A DNA stretch of 64,000 nucleotides from Clostridia bacterium (GTDB lineage: Bacteria > Bacillota > Clostridia > Lachnospirales > Anaerotignaceae): NCBI GenBank assembly GCA_910575055.1, contig CAJTDC010000003.1, positions 1 through 64,000 on the forward strand. The letters are read 5' to 3'. The notes under the pieces are model-generated. The model made no database searches. It saw only the letters and a program-made list of their open reading frames with translations, and had not been told where the DNA came from. Made by a program: the position numbers and the translations under genes. Below are positions 48,193 through 57,877 of the stretch, in pieces. Numbering within the stretch: the first letter of the stretch is position 1; every line of letters begins with the position of its first letter.

Positions 48193-50460
48193 ATGTATCA
48201 AAAATTAAAATGTAGTGATAAACAAGAATATTTTAGACCCCTTTCCGAAAGAGAAAGAGAAGGTGTTTATTTTTGCCGTTTTATTGGTTTTGATGAAGAA
48301 TTGCTGATATGGGAAAGAAAAATGCAAATATATTGTCAAAGAAATGGTAAATATCTATCAAAAAAATTACTTCAACCCAATGAAAATGAAGTTTCTCATT
48401 TTTTTGATAAAGTAGGACAATTTGATTTTGTAGTAGAGCAAAATTTATTTTATAAAATTATAGTAAAGTGGTTAAATTTTGTACCTCCAAAAATACAAAA
48501 AAATATTTCAGAGGCAATATTTTATGTATTATCTGAATTAAATATAAAACAAAATAACATTAATATATTAAAAAATACATTTGTAAAATTTATGTGTTGG
48601 TTAAAATCGGATTTTGAAAATTTACTTTATAATTTAGGAGGAGAAGAAGTACCTAAAATACTTTATGAAGGAGATATTTCAAAATATGAATTGTATCTTT
48701 TAAGAGTACTTTGTTTGAGTGGCTGTGATATTGCATATATTCATTTTTATGATGATGCTTCTTATTTTAATATAGATAGTGCAGCAATGTGGTCTGATGT
48801 GATATATGCAAAAAGGAGAGGACAGCCTCCAAAACATTTTAAAAATATTGATTTAAAGACACTGGAAAAACAACAACAAACAGATAAAAATATACAATCA
48901 GTATCTGATTTTGTAATAACAAATACCTTTTTAAAAGAAGATTTTTGGCAAGTTTTATTTCAAACAAATAGTCAAAGGGTATTGTTGGATAGAAATCATT
49001 ATTATAATATTTTTATACAATATATTGGCATTGACCAATTAGAACAATATCAAAATAGATTGTATACATTAAAGCAGGATTTAAAACAAAAACAAAAACC
49101 ATTTTTGATAATAGAACAAAATATGGAAAATCCTTCTATAGAAGAAAGTAATACATTACGTTTGATAAAATATGAAAATCAAAAAGATATGTTACAACAG
49201 TTGTCAGAAAAAATTGTACTTTTAGGAAATGATATATTGCAAAATCTTTTTAAAAGAGCATTTTTTACTACAATAGAACAATATACAGAACAAAGCATTT
49301 CTAAAATTTATAATACTGCATTGAAGTTAATTTGTTGGCTTAATCGTTATAGTAGTGTATTATTTGATAAATTTGATTATGAGCAAATACCTTTATTTTT
49401 GTATTATGGAAAAATAAATAAAAGTCAAGCATTATTTTTAAATATGCTTTCTTATTTGCCTGTAGATGTTTTGTATATTTCACCTCAAAAGGAATATCAT
49501 ACTGTATTTGAAGAAATAGAAAATAATAGTGTAGTGATAGAATTGGAAAATGATAGCGAAATGTTTTGTTTTCCTCAAAAAGCAGTAAAAGTAAAAAAAG
49601 CAACAACTGCTTATCAAGCGGAAAGAGAATTAGACAGTATATTGTATGAAGATACTGGATTATATAGACAAAGGCAGTTTATACGTTCACAGACAGTTAC
49701 ATTAAAAACAATATATGAAGAAATTAGTATTATTTGGAAAGAAGAAGCAAAATATCGCCCTAATTTTGAAATAAAAAATAATATAGTTACTATACCAAAC
49801 ATTTTTGCAAAAATTAATGGAGTAAAAGAAGGAGATAGTGTAAAATATTTGAAGGGTATTGCTGAACTTTTGACAGAAAATACAATATTTATTAAAAATT
49901 TTCCGTATATTGCAAAAGTAGGACGTTCTCCTTCTTCTGTTGCACCATTTTTAAATAAAAATAAAATTGATATAGAAGCGATTAAAAAACATTCTAATTA
50001 TCGTTACGATTTTTTAAATTTAGAAACACAAAATTATATATTACAAAAAGCACAAGAAATGCTGGATTTGTGCTGGATTGAAGCAGAAGGTGTGGATATA
50101 GAGAAAGTAATACTTTATATTATATTAAATTTAGATAGAGTTACATTACAAATGATACAGCAATTTGATTTTACAAAAGAAATTCCTAAAGTTGTGGCAG
50201 TTTCTGTTAATGAGAATGTAGCAACATTAGAAGATGCAGTTTATTTACTTTATTTGAATTTAATAGGATTTGATATTGTGGTATTTACACCTACAGGATA
50301 TCGTAATATTGATAAATATATTAGTAAAAAGGCTTTTGAAGAGTATGAAATAGGGGAATATTTATTTCAGATGGAAATACCAGAAAGAACAAAACTAGAA
50401 AGAATGACTATGACAACAGAAAATGGTTTATTTAATAGAATATTTGGAAGGAGAAAATAA
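48193..50460 (+). CDS. yceG: YceG-like protein of the Ter stress cluster
   Basis: 755 residues, soluble, no known catalytic motif visible. The layout and neighbours match the YceG family (a putative component of the tellurium-resistance-type module in Bacillus yceCDEFGH). Two similar halves can be read: NLLYNLGGEEVPKILYEGDIS with LLRVLCLSGCDIAYIHF, and SVLFDKFDYEQIPLFLYYGKIN with LNMLSYLPVDVLYISPQ, so an internal duplication is likely. A third, shorter part near 690 has TPTGYRNIDKYIS. GGGG before the ATG; telA follows 2 nt later. Molecular function unknown. Confidence 0.8.
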   Translation: MYQKLKCSDKQEYFRPLSEREREGVYFCRFIGFDEELLIWERKMQIYCQRNGKYLSKKLLQPNENEVSHFFDKVGQFDFVVEQNLFYKIIVKWLNFVPPKIQKNISEAIFYVLSELNIKQNNINILKNTFVKFMCWLKSDFENLLYNLGGEEVPKILYEGDISKYELYLLRVLCLSGCDIAYIHFYDDASYFNIDSAAMWSDVIYAKRRGQPPKHFKNIDLKTLEKQQQTDKNIQSVSDFVITNTFLKEDFWQVLFQTNSQRVLLDRNHYYNIFIQYIGIDQLEQYQNRLYTLKQDLKQKQKPFLIIEQNMENPSIEESNTLRLIKYENQKDMLQQLSEKIVLLGNDILQNLFKRAFFTTIEQYTEQSISKIYNTALKLICWLNRYSSVLFDKFDYEQIPLFLYYGKINKSQALFLNMLSYLPVDVLYISPQKEYHTVFEEIENNSVVIELENDSEMFCFPQKAVKVKKATTAYQAERELDSILYEDTGLYRQRQFIRSQTVTLKTIYEEISIIWKEEAKYRPNFEIKNNIVTIPNIFAKINGVKEGDSVKYLKGIAELLTENTIFIKNFPYIAKVGRSPSSVAPFLNKNKIDIEAIKKHSNYRYDFLNLETQNYILQKAQEMLDLCWIEAEGVDIEKVILYIILNLDRVTLQMIQQFDFTKEIPKVVAVSVNENVATLEDAVYLLYLNLIGFDIVVFTPTGYRNIDKYISKKAFEEYEIGEYLFQMEIPERTKLERMTMTTENGLFNRIFGRRK

Positions 50461-50462
50461 TA

Positions 50463-51584
50463 ATGGCATTAAATTTTAAGCCTGCAACAACTCAAAATGT
50501 AATAGAATTAGAAGAAATAAAAGAATATAATATTGTGGAAGAAAGACAAGAAATGACTAGAAATTTAGTTAATTCAAAAGAAGTTGATGATATTGTAAGT
50601 GCTATTGATGTTTATAATCCTCAAGAAATTGTGTCATTTGGTGCAGAAGCAGCAGAAGGAATTTCAAAATGTTCAGACCAAATATTAAATAGTGTCAATA
50701 TGAACCAAATTAATGACTCAGGGGAATTACTAAAAACATTAGGAAAAATTATGGATAAATTTGATTTAGAGGAAATCGCAGTAGAAGAAAAAAAAGGTGT
50801 TTTTGGTAAATTGTTTGGAGGAGCAAAAAAACAGTTAGAACAAATGCTTTCTAAATATCATACTATGGGTGACGAAGTTGACAAAATTTATATTAAATTG
50901 AAAGAATATGAAAATGAGATTAAGCTTTCTAATCAAAAATTAGAGCAGATGTTTCAAACAAATGTAGAATACTATCAAAGTCTTGTAAAATATATATTGG
51001 CAGGAGAACAAGGAGTAAAAGAACTTGACCAATATTTGCAGCAAATGAGGCAGGATTATGAACAATCTCAAGATGCAGTATTGCATATGGATATTATAGG
51101 TTTAGAACAAACAAAAGATGTATTAGACCAAAGGGTAATGGATTTACGTATTGCAGAAAATGTAGCAATGCAATCTATTCCTATGATTAAAACAATGCAG
51201 TTTAGTAATTTGAATTTAATAAGAAAAATTAATTCTGCTTTTATTATTACATTACCTGTGTTTAAACAGGCATTAACACAAGCTATTCTTTTAAAAAGAC
51301 AAAAAATACAAGCAGAAGCAATGGCAGCATTAGATGAAAAAACAAATGAAATGCTTTTAAAAAATGCACAAAATACAGTAAATCAGTCTAAGCTTACTAC
51401 AAAGTTGGCAACAGGTAGTTCTGTTAAAATAGAAACATTAGAAAAATCGTGGCAAACGATTGTAAATGGTATTGAAGAAACACAAAAAATACAGCAAGAA
51501 GCACAGCAAAAAAGACAACAAGATGTACAACGATTGAACCAACTAAAAATAGATTTTAATTCAAAAATGAACACAAATTTATAA
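50463..51584 (+). CDS. telA: TelA/KlaA-type toxic anion resistance family protein
   Basis: 373 residues, soluble, long helices. TelA hallmarks: GAEAAEGISKCSDQIL near residue 60, GVFGKLFGGAKKQLEQMLSKY, LDQYLQQMRQDY and ALTQAILLKRQK with the C-terminal basic coiled coil. The family (B. subtilis YceH) is named for tellurite resistance on plasmids but its reaction is unknown. GGAG before the ATG; 2 nt after yceG, so translation is probably coupled. Confidence 0.9.
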   Translation: MALNFKPATTQNVIELEEIKEYNIVEERQEMTRNLVNSKEVDDIVSAIDVYNPQEIVSFGAEAAEGISKCSDQILNSVNMNQINDSGELLKTLGKIMDKFDLEEIAVEEKKGVFGKLFGGAKKQLEQMLSKYHTMGDEVDKIYIKLKEYENEIKLSNQKLEQMFQTNVEYYQSLVKYILAGEQGVKELDQYLQQMRQDYEQSQDAVLHMDIIGLEQTKDVLDQRVMDLRIAENVAMQSIPMIKTMQFSNLNLIRKINSAFIITLPVFKQALTQAILLKRQKIQAEAMAALDEKTNEMLLKNAQNTVNQSKLTTKLATGSSVKIETLEKSWQTIVNGIEETQKIQQEAQQKRQQDVQRLNQLKIDFNSKMNTNL

Positions 51585-51608
51585 TGTATAAAAGGAGGAA
51601 AATAAAAA

Positions 51609-54257
51609 ATGAGTCAATTAGGATTAACAGAACAACAAGTCCTAAAAAGCAGACAAGAATATGGTGATAACCGTTTAAGCGAAGTAAAATCAGAAGGGTT
51701 TTGGGAAAAATTAAAAGGAAATTTTGGTGACCCTATGATTAAAATACTTTGTGTGGCATTGATTATTAATGTAGTGTTTGCGTTTTTGGGACAAACAGAG
51801 TGGTATGAGTCTGTAGGAATTGCTCTAGCGGTAATACTTGCTACATTTGTATCTACATTTTCAGAATATCGAAATGAAAATGCTTTTCAGAAATTGCAAG
51901 ATGAGGCATCTAAAATTAAATGTAAAGTATATCGCAGTGGTGAGGTTGCAGAAATTTCTATTGATGATATTGTAGTAGGAGATTGTATTATATTGCAGTC
52001 TGGTGATAAAATACCAGCTGATGGTAATTTAATTGATGGCAATATCAATGTAGACCAGTCTGTATTAAATGGAGAAAGTAAAGAGGCGAAAAAGAAAGCT
52101 ATACCAGCAGATTATCAAGAAGATGAAACCAAAGCAATGGATTTTTTAAATCCATATAAAGTTTTTAGAGGTACTATTGTTTGTTCTGGTAATGGTGTTA
52201 TGGAAGTAACAACTGTAGGTGACAAATCTGTTTATGGTAAAATTGCGAGTGAATTGCAAACAGATGATGATAGAGAGTCTCCATTAAAAGTAAAATTGAC
52301 AAATCTTGCAAATGGAATTAGTAAATTTGGATATTTAGGTGGTATATTAATTGCAGTTGCATTATTGCTTCAAAGAATTTTTGTTCATAATAATTTTGAT
52401 ATGACACTTATTTCAGCATATTGTTCTAATTGGATGACAGTAGTGAATGATATTGTAGAAGCAGTTATGTTAGCTGTTATTATTATAGTTATGGCTGTAC
52501 CAGAAGGTTTGCCTCTTATGATTGCTATTGTTTCTGCTCAAAATATGGGGAAAATGTTAAAAGATAATGTATTAGTTAGAAAAATAAGTGGTATTGAAAC
52601 AGCAGGTAGTTTAAATATTCTTTTTAGTGACAAAACAGGTACAATTACAAAGGGTATATTAGAAGTTGTTACATTTATAAACGGCAAAGGATTAGAATGG
52701 AATAGTTTAGAAAGGATAACACCAAAGCTAAAAGATATTGTCACTGTTAGTATATTAGAAAATACAACTGCTGTAATTTCTCAAGAAGAAGGTAAAAGAA
52801 AAATTATAGGCGGTAATGGTACAGATAGAGCAGTATTAGGATTTTTACCAGAACAAATACCAAACTATAATATTCAAAAAATAGCATCTGTGCCATTTAA
52901 CAGTGATAATAAATATTCTGCAGCACAAATAACAGGAGATTTTAATTATACACTTTTAAAAGGTGCACCAGAAAAAATTATATCAAAATGTAGTTGGTAT
53001 TTTGATGAAAATGGAGAAAAACAACCATTAAATCCAGAAATTGTAAATACAAAAATAAATGAATTAGCTTGTCGTGCTATTAGAGTATTAGGACTTGCAG
53101 TATCTGAAAAAGGTATTGAAAATGATGTGTTACCTGAAAATGATTATATATTGGTAGGTATATTGGGCATACGTGATGATGTTCGTCCTGAATCCATCGA
53201 AGCAATACAAGAAGTGCATAATGCAGGTGTACAAGTTGTTATGATTACAGGTGATAGAAAGGATACTGCGGTTGCCATAGCAAAAGAAGCGGGACTTTTG
53301 ACATCTGACAATGAAGTTGTTTGGACAAGCGATGAATTATTTGCATTATCTGATGATGAAGTAAAATCGAAAATAAAAGATTTGAGAGTCGTAGCAAGAG
53401 CATTGCCAAGTGATAAAAGTAGGTTAGTAAGACTGGCACAAGAACTAAATTTAGTTGTAGGTATGACAGGTGATGGTGTAAACGACTCTCCAGCACTCAA
53501 AAAAGCAGACGTCGGTTTTGCTATGGGTGGCGGTACAGAAGTAGCAAAAGAAGCGAGTGACATTGTAATATTAGATGACAATTTTACTTCTATTGACAAG
53601 GCAATACTTTATGGCAGAACCATATTTAACAGCATAAGAAAATTTATTATATTCCAATTAACAATTAATGTAGCTGCGGTATTGGTATCATTTATGTCAC
53701 CACTTTTGGGTATGGAAAATCCTTTGTCTATTACGCAAATATTGTGGGTAAATTTGGTTATGGATACATTAGCAGCACTTGCATTTGGAGGAGAGCCAGC
53801 ACTGAAACGTTATATGAAAGAACAACCAAAACGTAGAGATGAAAATATTGTAAGTAAATATATGTGGAGTGAGATTATTGTAGGCAGCTTATGGATATTT
53901 TTGTTAAGTATGGGTATGCTTGTACTGCACGAAGCAGATGCCTTTTTTAGAGATGACCCCACAAATAAATATATGCTAACAGGTTATTTTGCATTTTTTA
54001 TATTTGCTTCTGTGTTTAATGCCTTTAATGCTAGAACAGAAAAATTAAATCTTTTTGATAATATTAGTGGTAATAATGGATTTTTGAAAATATTGCTTTT
54101 GATTGTGGTAGTACAGATAAGTATGACTTATTTTGGTGGTGAAATACTTCGTTGTTATGGTTTAACAGCAACAGAATGGCTGTTTGTAGTAGTATTAGCT
54201 TTTACTATCATACCAGTAGATTTGGTAAGAAAACTTATATTTAAAGGAAAAAATTAA
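51609..54257 (+). CDS. Calcium-transporting P-type ATPase (PMCA type)
   Basis: 882 residues, ten membrane helices. Phosphorylation Asp341 in LFSDKTGTITKG, actuator LNGESKEAKKK, PEGLP in helix 4, KGAPE in the nucleotide domain and the hinge TGDGVNDSPALKKADVGFAMG. Sequence is of the PMCA-type bacterial Ca2+ pump class. It removes Ca2+ from the cytosol. The TerD proteins that follow bind Ca2+, which gives the cluster a shared theme. AAAGGAGG before the ATG. Ca2+ specificity is by family, not proven. Confidence 0.9.
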   Translation: MSQLGLTEQQVLKSRQEYGDNRLSEVKSEGFWEKLKGNFGDPMIKILCVALIINVVFAFLGQTEWYESVGIALAVILATFVSTFSEYRNENAFQKLQDEASKIKCKVYRSGEVAEISIDDIVVGDCIILQSGDKIPADGNLIDGNINVDQSVLNGESKEAKKKAIPADYQEDETKAMDFLNPYKVFRGTIVCSGNGVMEVTTVGDKSVYGKIASELQTDDDRESPLKVKLTNLANGISKFGYLGGILIAVALLLQRIFVHNNFDMTLISAYCSNWMTVVNDIVEAVMLAVIIIVMAVPEGLPLMIAIVSAQNMGKMLKDNVLVRKISGIETAGSLNILFSDKTGTITKGILEVVTFINGKGLEWNSLERITPKLKDIVTVSILENTTAVISQEEGKRKIIGGNGTDRAVLGFLPEQIPNYNIQKIASVPFNSDNKYSAAQITGDFNYTLLKGAPEKIISKCSWYFDENGEKQPLNPEIVNTKINELACRAIRVLGLAVSEKGIENDVLPENDYILVGILGIRDDVRPESIEAIQEVHNAGVQVVMITGDRKDTAVAIAKEAGLLTSDNEVVWTSDELFALSDDEVKSKIKDLRVVARALPSDKSRLVRLAQELNLVVGMTGDGVNDSPALKKADVGFAMGGGTEVAKEASDIVILDDNFTSIDKAILYGRTIFNSIRKFIIFQLTINVAAVLVSFMSPLLGMENPLSITQILWVNLVMDTLAALAFGGEPALKRYMKEQPKRRDENIVSKYMWSEIIVGSLWIFLLSMGMLVLHEADAFFRDDPTNKYMLTGYFAFFIFASVFNAFNARTEKLNLFDNISGNNGFLKILLLIVVVQISMTYFGGEILRCYGLTATEWLFVVVLAFTIIPVDLVRKLIFKGKN

Positions 54258-54288
54258 ATAATATTTTTATAAAAAGGAGAGATGATTT

Positions 54289-54870
54289 ATGCCTATTAAT
54301 TTACAAAAAGGACAGAAAGTAGATTTAACAAAAACAAACCCTGGATTAACAAAAATGTGTATTGGTTTAGGCTGGGACATAAATAAATATGATGGAGGGA
54401 ATGCTTTTGATTTAGATACAGCAGCATTTCTGTTAGGGGAAAATGGAAAAGTAAGAAAACAAAATGACTTTGTATTCTATAGTAATTTAAACCATGAAAG
54501 TGGTGCTGTAGTGCACAAAGGCGATAACAGAACAGGAGAAGGAGAAGGTGATGATGAGCAAATATTGATTGACCTTTCTAAAGTACCTGCTGATGTTATG
54601 AGAATTGCTTTTACAGCAACAATATATGATGCAGAAGCAAGAAAACAAAATTTCGGACAAGTTTCTAATGCTTATATTAGAGTAATAGATGAAGCAAATA
54701 ATAAGGAATTAATTCGTTATGATTTAGGAGAGGACTTTTCTATTGAAACAGCAGTGGTAATAGGAGAATTATATAGAAATGGTTCAGAATGGAAATTTAA
54801 TGCTGTAGGAAGCGGTTTTCAAGGAGGTTTAGCAGCCCTTTGTGGTAATTATGGTATTGAAGTAGCATAA
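54289..54870 (+). CDS. terD: TerD family protein 1
   Basis: 193 residues, a compact beta fold. [20 protein letters not shown] start, [20 protein letters not shown], and the Ca2+-binding acidic loop [15 protein letters not shown], followed by [13 protein letters not shown] and the end [15 protein letters not shown]. TerD proteins bind Ca2+ and appear in stress and phage- or colicin-resistance settings. AAGGAGAG before the ATG. First of three paralogues in this run. Confidence 0.93.
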   Translation: MPINLQKGQKVDLTKTNPGLTKMCIGLGWDINKYDGGNAFDLDTAAFLLGENGKVRKQNDFVFYSNLNHESGAVVHKGDNRTGEGEGDDEQILIDLSKVPADVMRIAFTATIYDAEARKQNFGQVSNAYIRVIDEANNKELIRYDLGEDFSIETAVVIGELYRNGSEWKFNAVGSGFQGGLAALCGNYGIEVA

Positions 54871-54900
54871 TTGTAATTGTGTGGAAAAGAGGGAAATAAT

Positions 54901-55581
54901 ATGAAGTATGAAATATTGCATCAAGATGCCTTTCCTATTGTAAGGTACCAATTAGAAAAGGGAGAACGTATTAAAGCAGAAGCAGATGCTATGGTAGCAA
55001 TGTCTTCTACAATTGATGTAATAGGTGGTGTAGAAGGTGGCATTAAAAAGGGTTTAACTCGTATGCTTTCTGGAGAAAAATTCTTTTTTCAATATCTTAC
55101 AGCAACAAGAGGAAGCGGAGAAGTTTTATTTGCTCATGCTTATCCTGGAGGCATTGCTGATATAGAATTAGATGGCACATCTGGTTTAATTATACAAAAA
55201 GATGGATTTTTGGCTTGCACAGAACAAGTTGAAATTGAAACAAAAGTACAAAATCTGGCAAGGGGATTTTTTTCAAAAGAAGGATTTTTTGTACTAAAGG
55301 CAAGAGGAAAAGGAATATTGTTTTTAAGCAGTTATGGTGCTATTCATACCATTACATTAGCAGCAGGAGAAGAAATGATAGTGGATAATGGCCATTTAGT
55401 AGCATGGACAGAAGATATGACTTATAACATTGAAAAAGCATCAAATGGCTGGGTAAATAGTATTATGTCTGGAGAATGTCTTGTGTGCCGTTTTAGAGGG
55501 CCAGGAACAATATGTATACAAACTAGAAACCCTAACGGATTTTCAAATTGGATTTCTTCTTTCGGTTTTTCAAGAGGATAA
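54901..55581 (+). CDS. AIM24/TIGR00266 family protein
   Basis: About 226 residues. MKYEILHQDAFPIVRYQL start, then AEADAMVAMSSTIDV, GGIKKGLTRMLSGEKFF, GEVLFAHAYPGGI and the C-terminal VNSIMSGECLVCRFRGPG. This matches the AIM24 beta-prism family, named for a mitochondrial protein; bacterial members are uncharacterised and frequently sit beside TerD genes. ATG at 54901 has GAGGG 8 nt upstream; an earlier in-frame start at 54877 lacks a site. Lies between TerD genes 1 and 2. Confidence 0.88.
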   Translation: MKYEILHQDAFPIVRYQLEKGERIKAEADAMVAMSSTIDVIGGVEGGIKKGLTRMLSGEKFFFQYLTATRGSGEVLFAHAYPGGIADIELDGTSGLIIQKDGFLACTEQVEIETKVQNLARGFFSKEGFFVLKARGKGILFLSSYGAIHTITLAAGEEMIVDNGHLVAWTEDMTYNIEKASNGWVNSIMSGECLVCRFRGPGTICIQTRNPNGFSNWISSFGFSRG

Positions 55582-55602
55582 ATAGTGAAAGAGGTGTAAC
55601 TA

Positions 55603-56196
55603 ATGTCAGTAAATTTACAAAAAGGGCAAAAAGTGGACTTAACAAAAGGAAATGCTGGATTAAAAAGACTTGTTGTGGGATTAGGCTGGGACGAAGCTGA
55701 ACAAAAAAGAGGTTTTTTAGGTATTAAAAAGAAAAATGATATTGACTGTGATGCTTCTGCTATTGTTTGTGCAGAAAATGGAAAATTATTGGATAAAAGT
55801 GATATTGTATATTTTGGAAATTTAAAACATAAAACAGATGCCATAACACATTTAGGGGATAATTTAACAGGGGCAGGAGAAGGCGATGACGAACAGTTAA
55901 TTATAGAATTAAATAAAATACCTAACAATTATGGGAAAATTGTATTTGTTGTAAATATTTATAAAGCCTCTGAAAGAAATCAGCATTTTGGTATGATTAA
56001 AAATGCTTTTATTAGAATAGTAGATGCAGATACAAATAAAGAGCTTTGTAAATATAATCTTTCTGAAAATTATGATAATATGACAGCAATGATATTTGGT
56101 GAAGTATATCGTTATAAAGGAGAATGGAAATTTAGTGCGATAGGACAAGCTACACAAGATGAAACACTTGGAAAGTTAGCAGAACGTTTTTTATAA
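55603..56196 (+). CDS. terD: TerD family protein 2
   Basis: 197 residues. [21 protein letters not shown] and GLGWDEAEQKRGFLGIKKKN (a longer, basic loop than in its neighbours), the acidic loop GDNLTGAGEGDDEQL, and a C-terminus EWKFSAIGQATQDETLGKLA that differs from the usual GSGFQGGL. Divergent member, perhaps TerX-like. GAAAGAGGTG before the ATG. Confidence 0.9.
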   Translation: MSVNLQKGQKVDLTKGNAGLKRLVVGLGWDEAEQKRGFLGIKKKNDIDCDASAIVCAENGKLLDKSDIVYFGNLKHKTDAITHLGDNLTGAGEGDDEQLIIELNKIPNNYGKIVFVVNIYKASERNQHFGMIKNAFIRIVDADTNKELCKYNLSENYDNMTAMIFGEVYRYKGEWKFSAIGQATQDETLGKLAERFL

Positions 56197-56219
56197 TATT
56201 ATAGTAAGGAGGTGCTTAT

Positions 56220-56804
56220 ATGGGTATCAATCTTTCAAAAGGGCAAAGGGTGAATTTAGGAAAAGCAATGACATTGGCACTTGTAGGATTAGGCTGGGAT
56301 ACGAACCAGTATGATGGTGGCTATGATTTTGACTTAGATGCAGCAGCATTTTTGTTAGGAGAAAATGGAAAAGTGCTGAGAGATGAGGACTTTGTATTTT
56401 ATAACAATTTAAGCGGAAGAAATGACGCAGTTGTGCATACAGGGGACAATTTAACAGGAGAAGGAGAGGGTGACGATGAAGTCATACTGATTGATTTTAA
56501 AAAATTGCCTGATGAAATTAAAAAAATTGCTATTACTGTTACAATACACGAAGCAGTACAAAGAGGACAAAATTTTGGACAAGTTTCAAATGCTTATGTT
56601 CGTGTTGCTAGACGTTCTAATGAAAATGATATGATAGGAATAGAAGAATTGAAATATGATTTAATGGAAGAATTTTCTATTGAAACTGCTATTGTAGTTT
56701 GTGAAATATATAGATATGGAAATGAGTGGAAATTTAATGCCGTAGGAAGCGGCTATCAAGGCGGATTAGAAGCACTTTGTAAAAGTTTTGGTGTAAATGT
56801 ATAA
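56220..56804 (+). CDS. terD: TerD family protein 3
   Basis: 194 residues. [20 protein letters not shown] start, [20 protein letters not shown], acidic loop [29 protein letters not shown] and [18 protein letters not shown]. Close to the first copy, including the shared NAVGSG end. AAGGAGGTG before the ATG. Last gene of the cluster before a strong terminator. Confidence 0.93.
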   Translation: MGINLSKGQRVNLGKAMTLALVGLGWDTNQYDGGYDFDLDAAAFLLGENGKVLRDEDFVFYNNLSGRNDAVVHTGDNLTGEGEGDDEVILIDFKKLPDEIKKIAITVTIHEAVQRGQNFGQVSNAYVRVARRSNENDMIGIEELKYDLMEEFSIETAIVVCEIYRYGNEWKFNAVGSGYQGGLEALCKSFGVNV

Positions 56805-56854
56805 CAAAAATAAAAAAGCGATTTTATTATGATTTTACTAAAGGCAAGGAGTAT

Positions 56855-56898
56855 AAGGGGAAATTTTTTCACTTGTAAAAAGTTTCCCCTTTATCCTT
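56855..56898 (+). terminator. Terminator of the yceG-telA-terD cluster
   Basis: AAGGGGAAA-TTTTT / AAAAA-TTTCCCCTT with a short loop, followed by T-rich sequence. Confidence 0.88.
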
Positions 56899-56910
56899 TT
56901 TAAAAAAGTA

Positions 56911-57759
56911 TTAAGATTTTTTATAAAATGCCTCTATGGCTTCTGAAAAATATTCTGATGCTCCTTTTCCATATTTTTCATCTATCATAGGTTTTATTTT
57001 ATCATTACGATAGTATTTTGCTAATCCCATCATAACACCTTTTTCTTGTTTTAACTGACACATTTGTTTCATTACAAAAGCATATTCTCCTATGATTTCT
57101 TTTATTTCAAAAGAGTTAATGTCACAATCTTTTTTGTTTATTAATTTTTGAAGTATTGCTTTTTCTCGATTTTGATAACTTTTTGAAATTTCTTTACTAA
57201 TAGGATGATTTGCTGCATATTGAAAGGCCTCTTTTCCTCCATACCACTCTACCACTTTTACATAACGCTTCTGCATATCTTCTGAAGACATTGTTTGTAT
57301 ATAATGTTTTTTCCATTTTTCAATACTTCCAAATTCTTCGATAGCTTTTTGAATTATATTTTCTGGCATATTATGAAACATTGTTTCAAACATTTCTTCA
57401 ATTTCTGTTTTATTAAATACTGTAAAGTCCATAGTATTTTCTCCTTTCAATATATCATCAATGTGTATTATCAATTTTTCTATACGTTCTTTTTTTGCTG
57501 TTAGCATATTTTTTTGCATTTTTAATATTTGATTTTTGTTAAGAGTGCTGTCTTTTATTACAGATTTAATTTCTTTTAGAGGAATATCAAATTCTCTAAA
57601 AAATAATATTTGCTGTAATATTTCTAGTGCTTTGTCATCATAGTAACGATAGCCTGCTTCGCTTTTTTCTGTAGGTAAAAGTAATCCTATTTCATCATAA
57701 TAATGTAATGTACGTATACTGATACCTGTAATTTCTGATATTTCTTTTACTGTTTTCAT
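56911..57759 (-). CDS. MerR-family regulator with TipAS domain
   Basis: 282 residues. MerR helix-turn-helix at 1-70: TVKEISEITGISIRTLHYYDEIGLLLP, then RYYDDKALEILQQILFFREFDIP (each part of a longer match). A coiled coil leads to a TipAS ligand domain at about 145-280 with YIQTMSSEDMQKRYVKVVEWYGG-like spacing and SEYFSEAIEAFYKK at the end. TipA-type regulators bind varied drugs and activate resistance genes. A MerR-type promoter with 19-bp spacer lies just upstream, so it is probably self-activated. No pump gene is adjacent. Confidence 0.9.
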   Translation of the reverse strand: MKTVKEISEITGISIRTLHYYDEIGLLLPTEKSEAGYRYYDDKALEILQQILFFREFDIPLKEIKSVIKDSTLNKNQILKMQKNMLTAKKERIEKLIIHIDDILKGENTMDFTVFNKTEIEEMFETMFHNMPENIIQKAIEEFGSIEKWKKHYIQTMSSEDMQKRYVKVVEWYGGKEAFQYAANHPISKEISKSYQNREKAILQKLINKKDCDINSFEIKEIIGEYAFVMKQMCQLKQEKGVMMGLAKYYRNDKIKPMIDEKYGKGASEYFSEAIEAFYKKS

Positions 57760-57782
57760 ATCGTTTCACCTCCTTTTATATT

Positions 57783-57813
57783 ACTTTACTGTATTACGTA
57801 ACGTTAGAGTCAA
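57783..57813 (-). promoter_or_regulatory. MerR-type promoter/operator
   Basis: On the minus strand TTGACT, a 19-nt spacer containing CTAACGTTACG, and TAAAGT. The 19-nt spacing, longer than the normal 17, is the mark of promoters untwisted by MerR proteins, and the spacer includes ACGTTACGT. Confidence 0.7.
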
Positions 57814-57828
57814 GTATTTTTTGTAAAA

Positions 57829-57860
57829 AAAATTCTACCAAATGGTAGAATTTTTATGAC
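57829..57860. terminator. Terminator of greA-lysS
   Basis: AAATTCTACCA / TGGTAGAATTT with a 2-nt loop and flanking A and T runs. Confidence 0.88.
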
Positions 57861-57877
57861 TATTATATTCTCTTTTT

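Noticed and set aside
51609-56804. Ter cluster as a tellurite resistance operon
   Set aside because: The name is historical; TerC is missing and a Ca2+ pump is included, so tellurite is unlikely to be the natural target.
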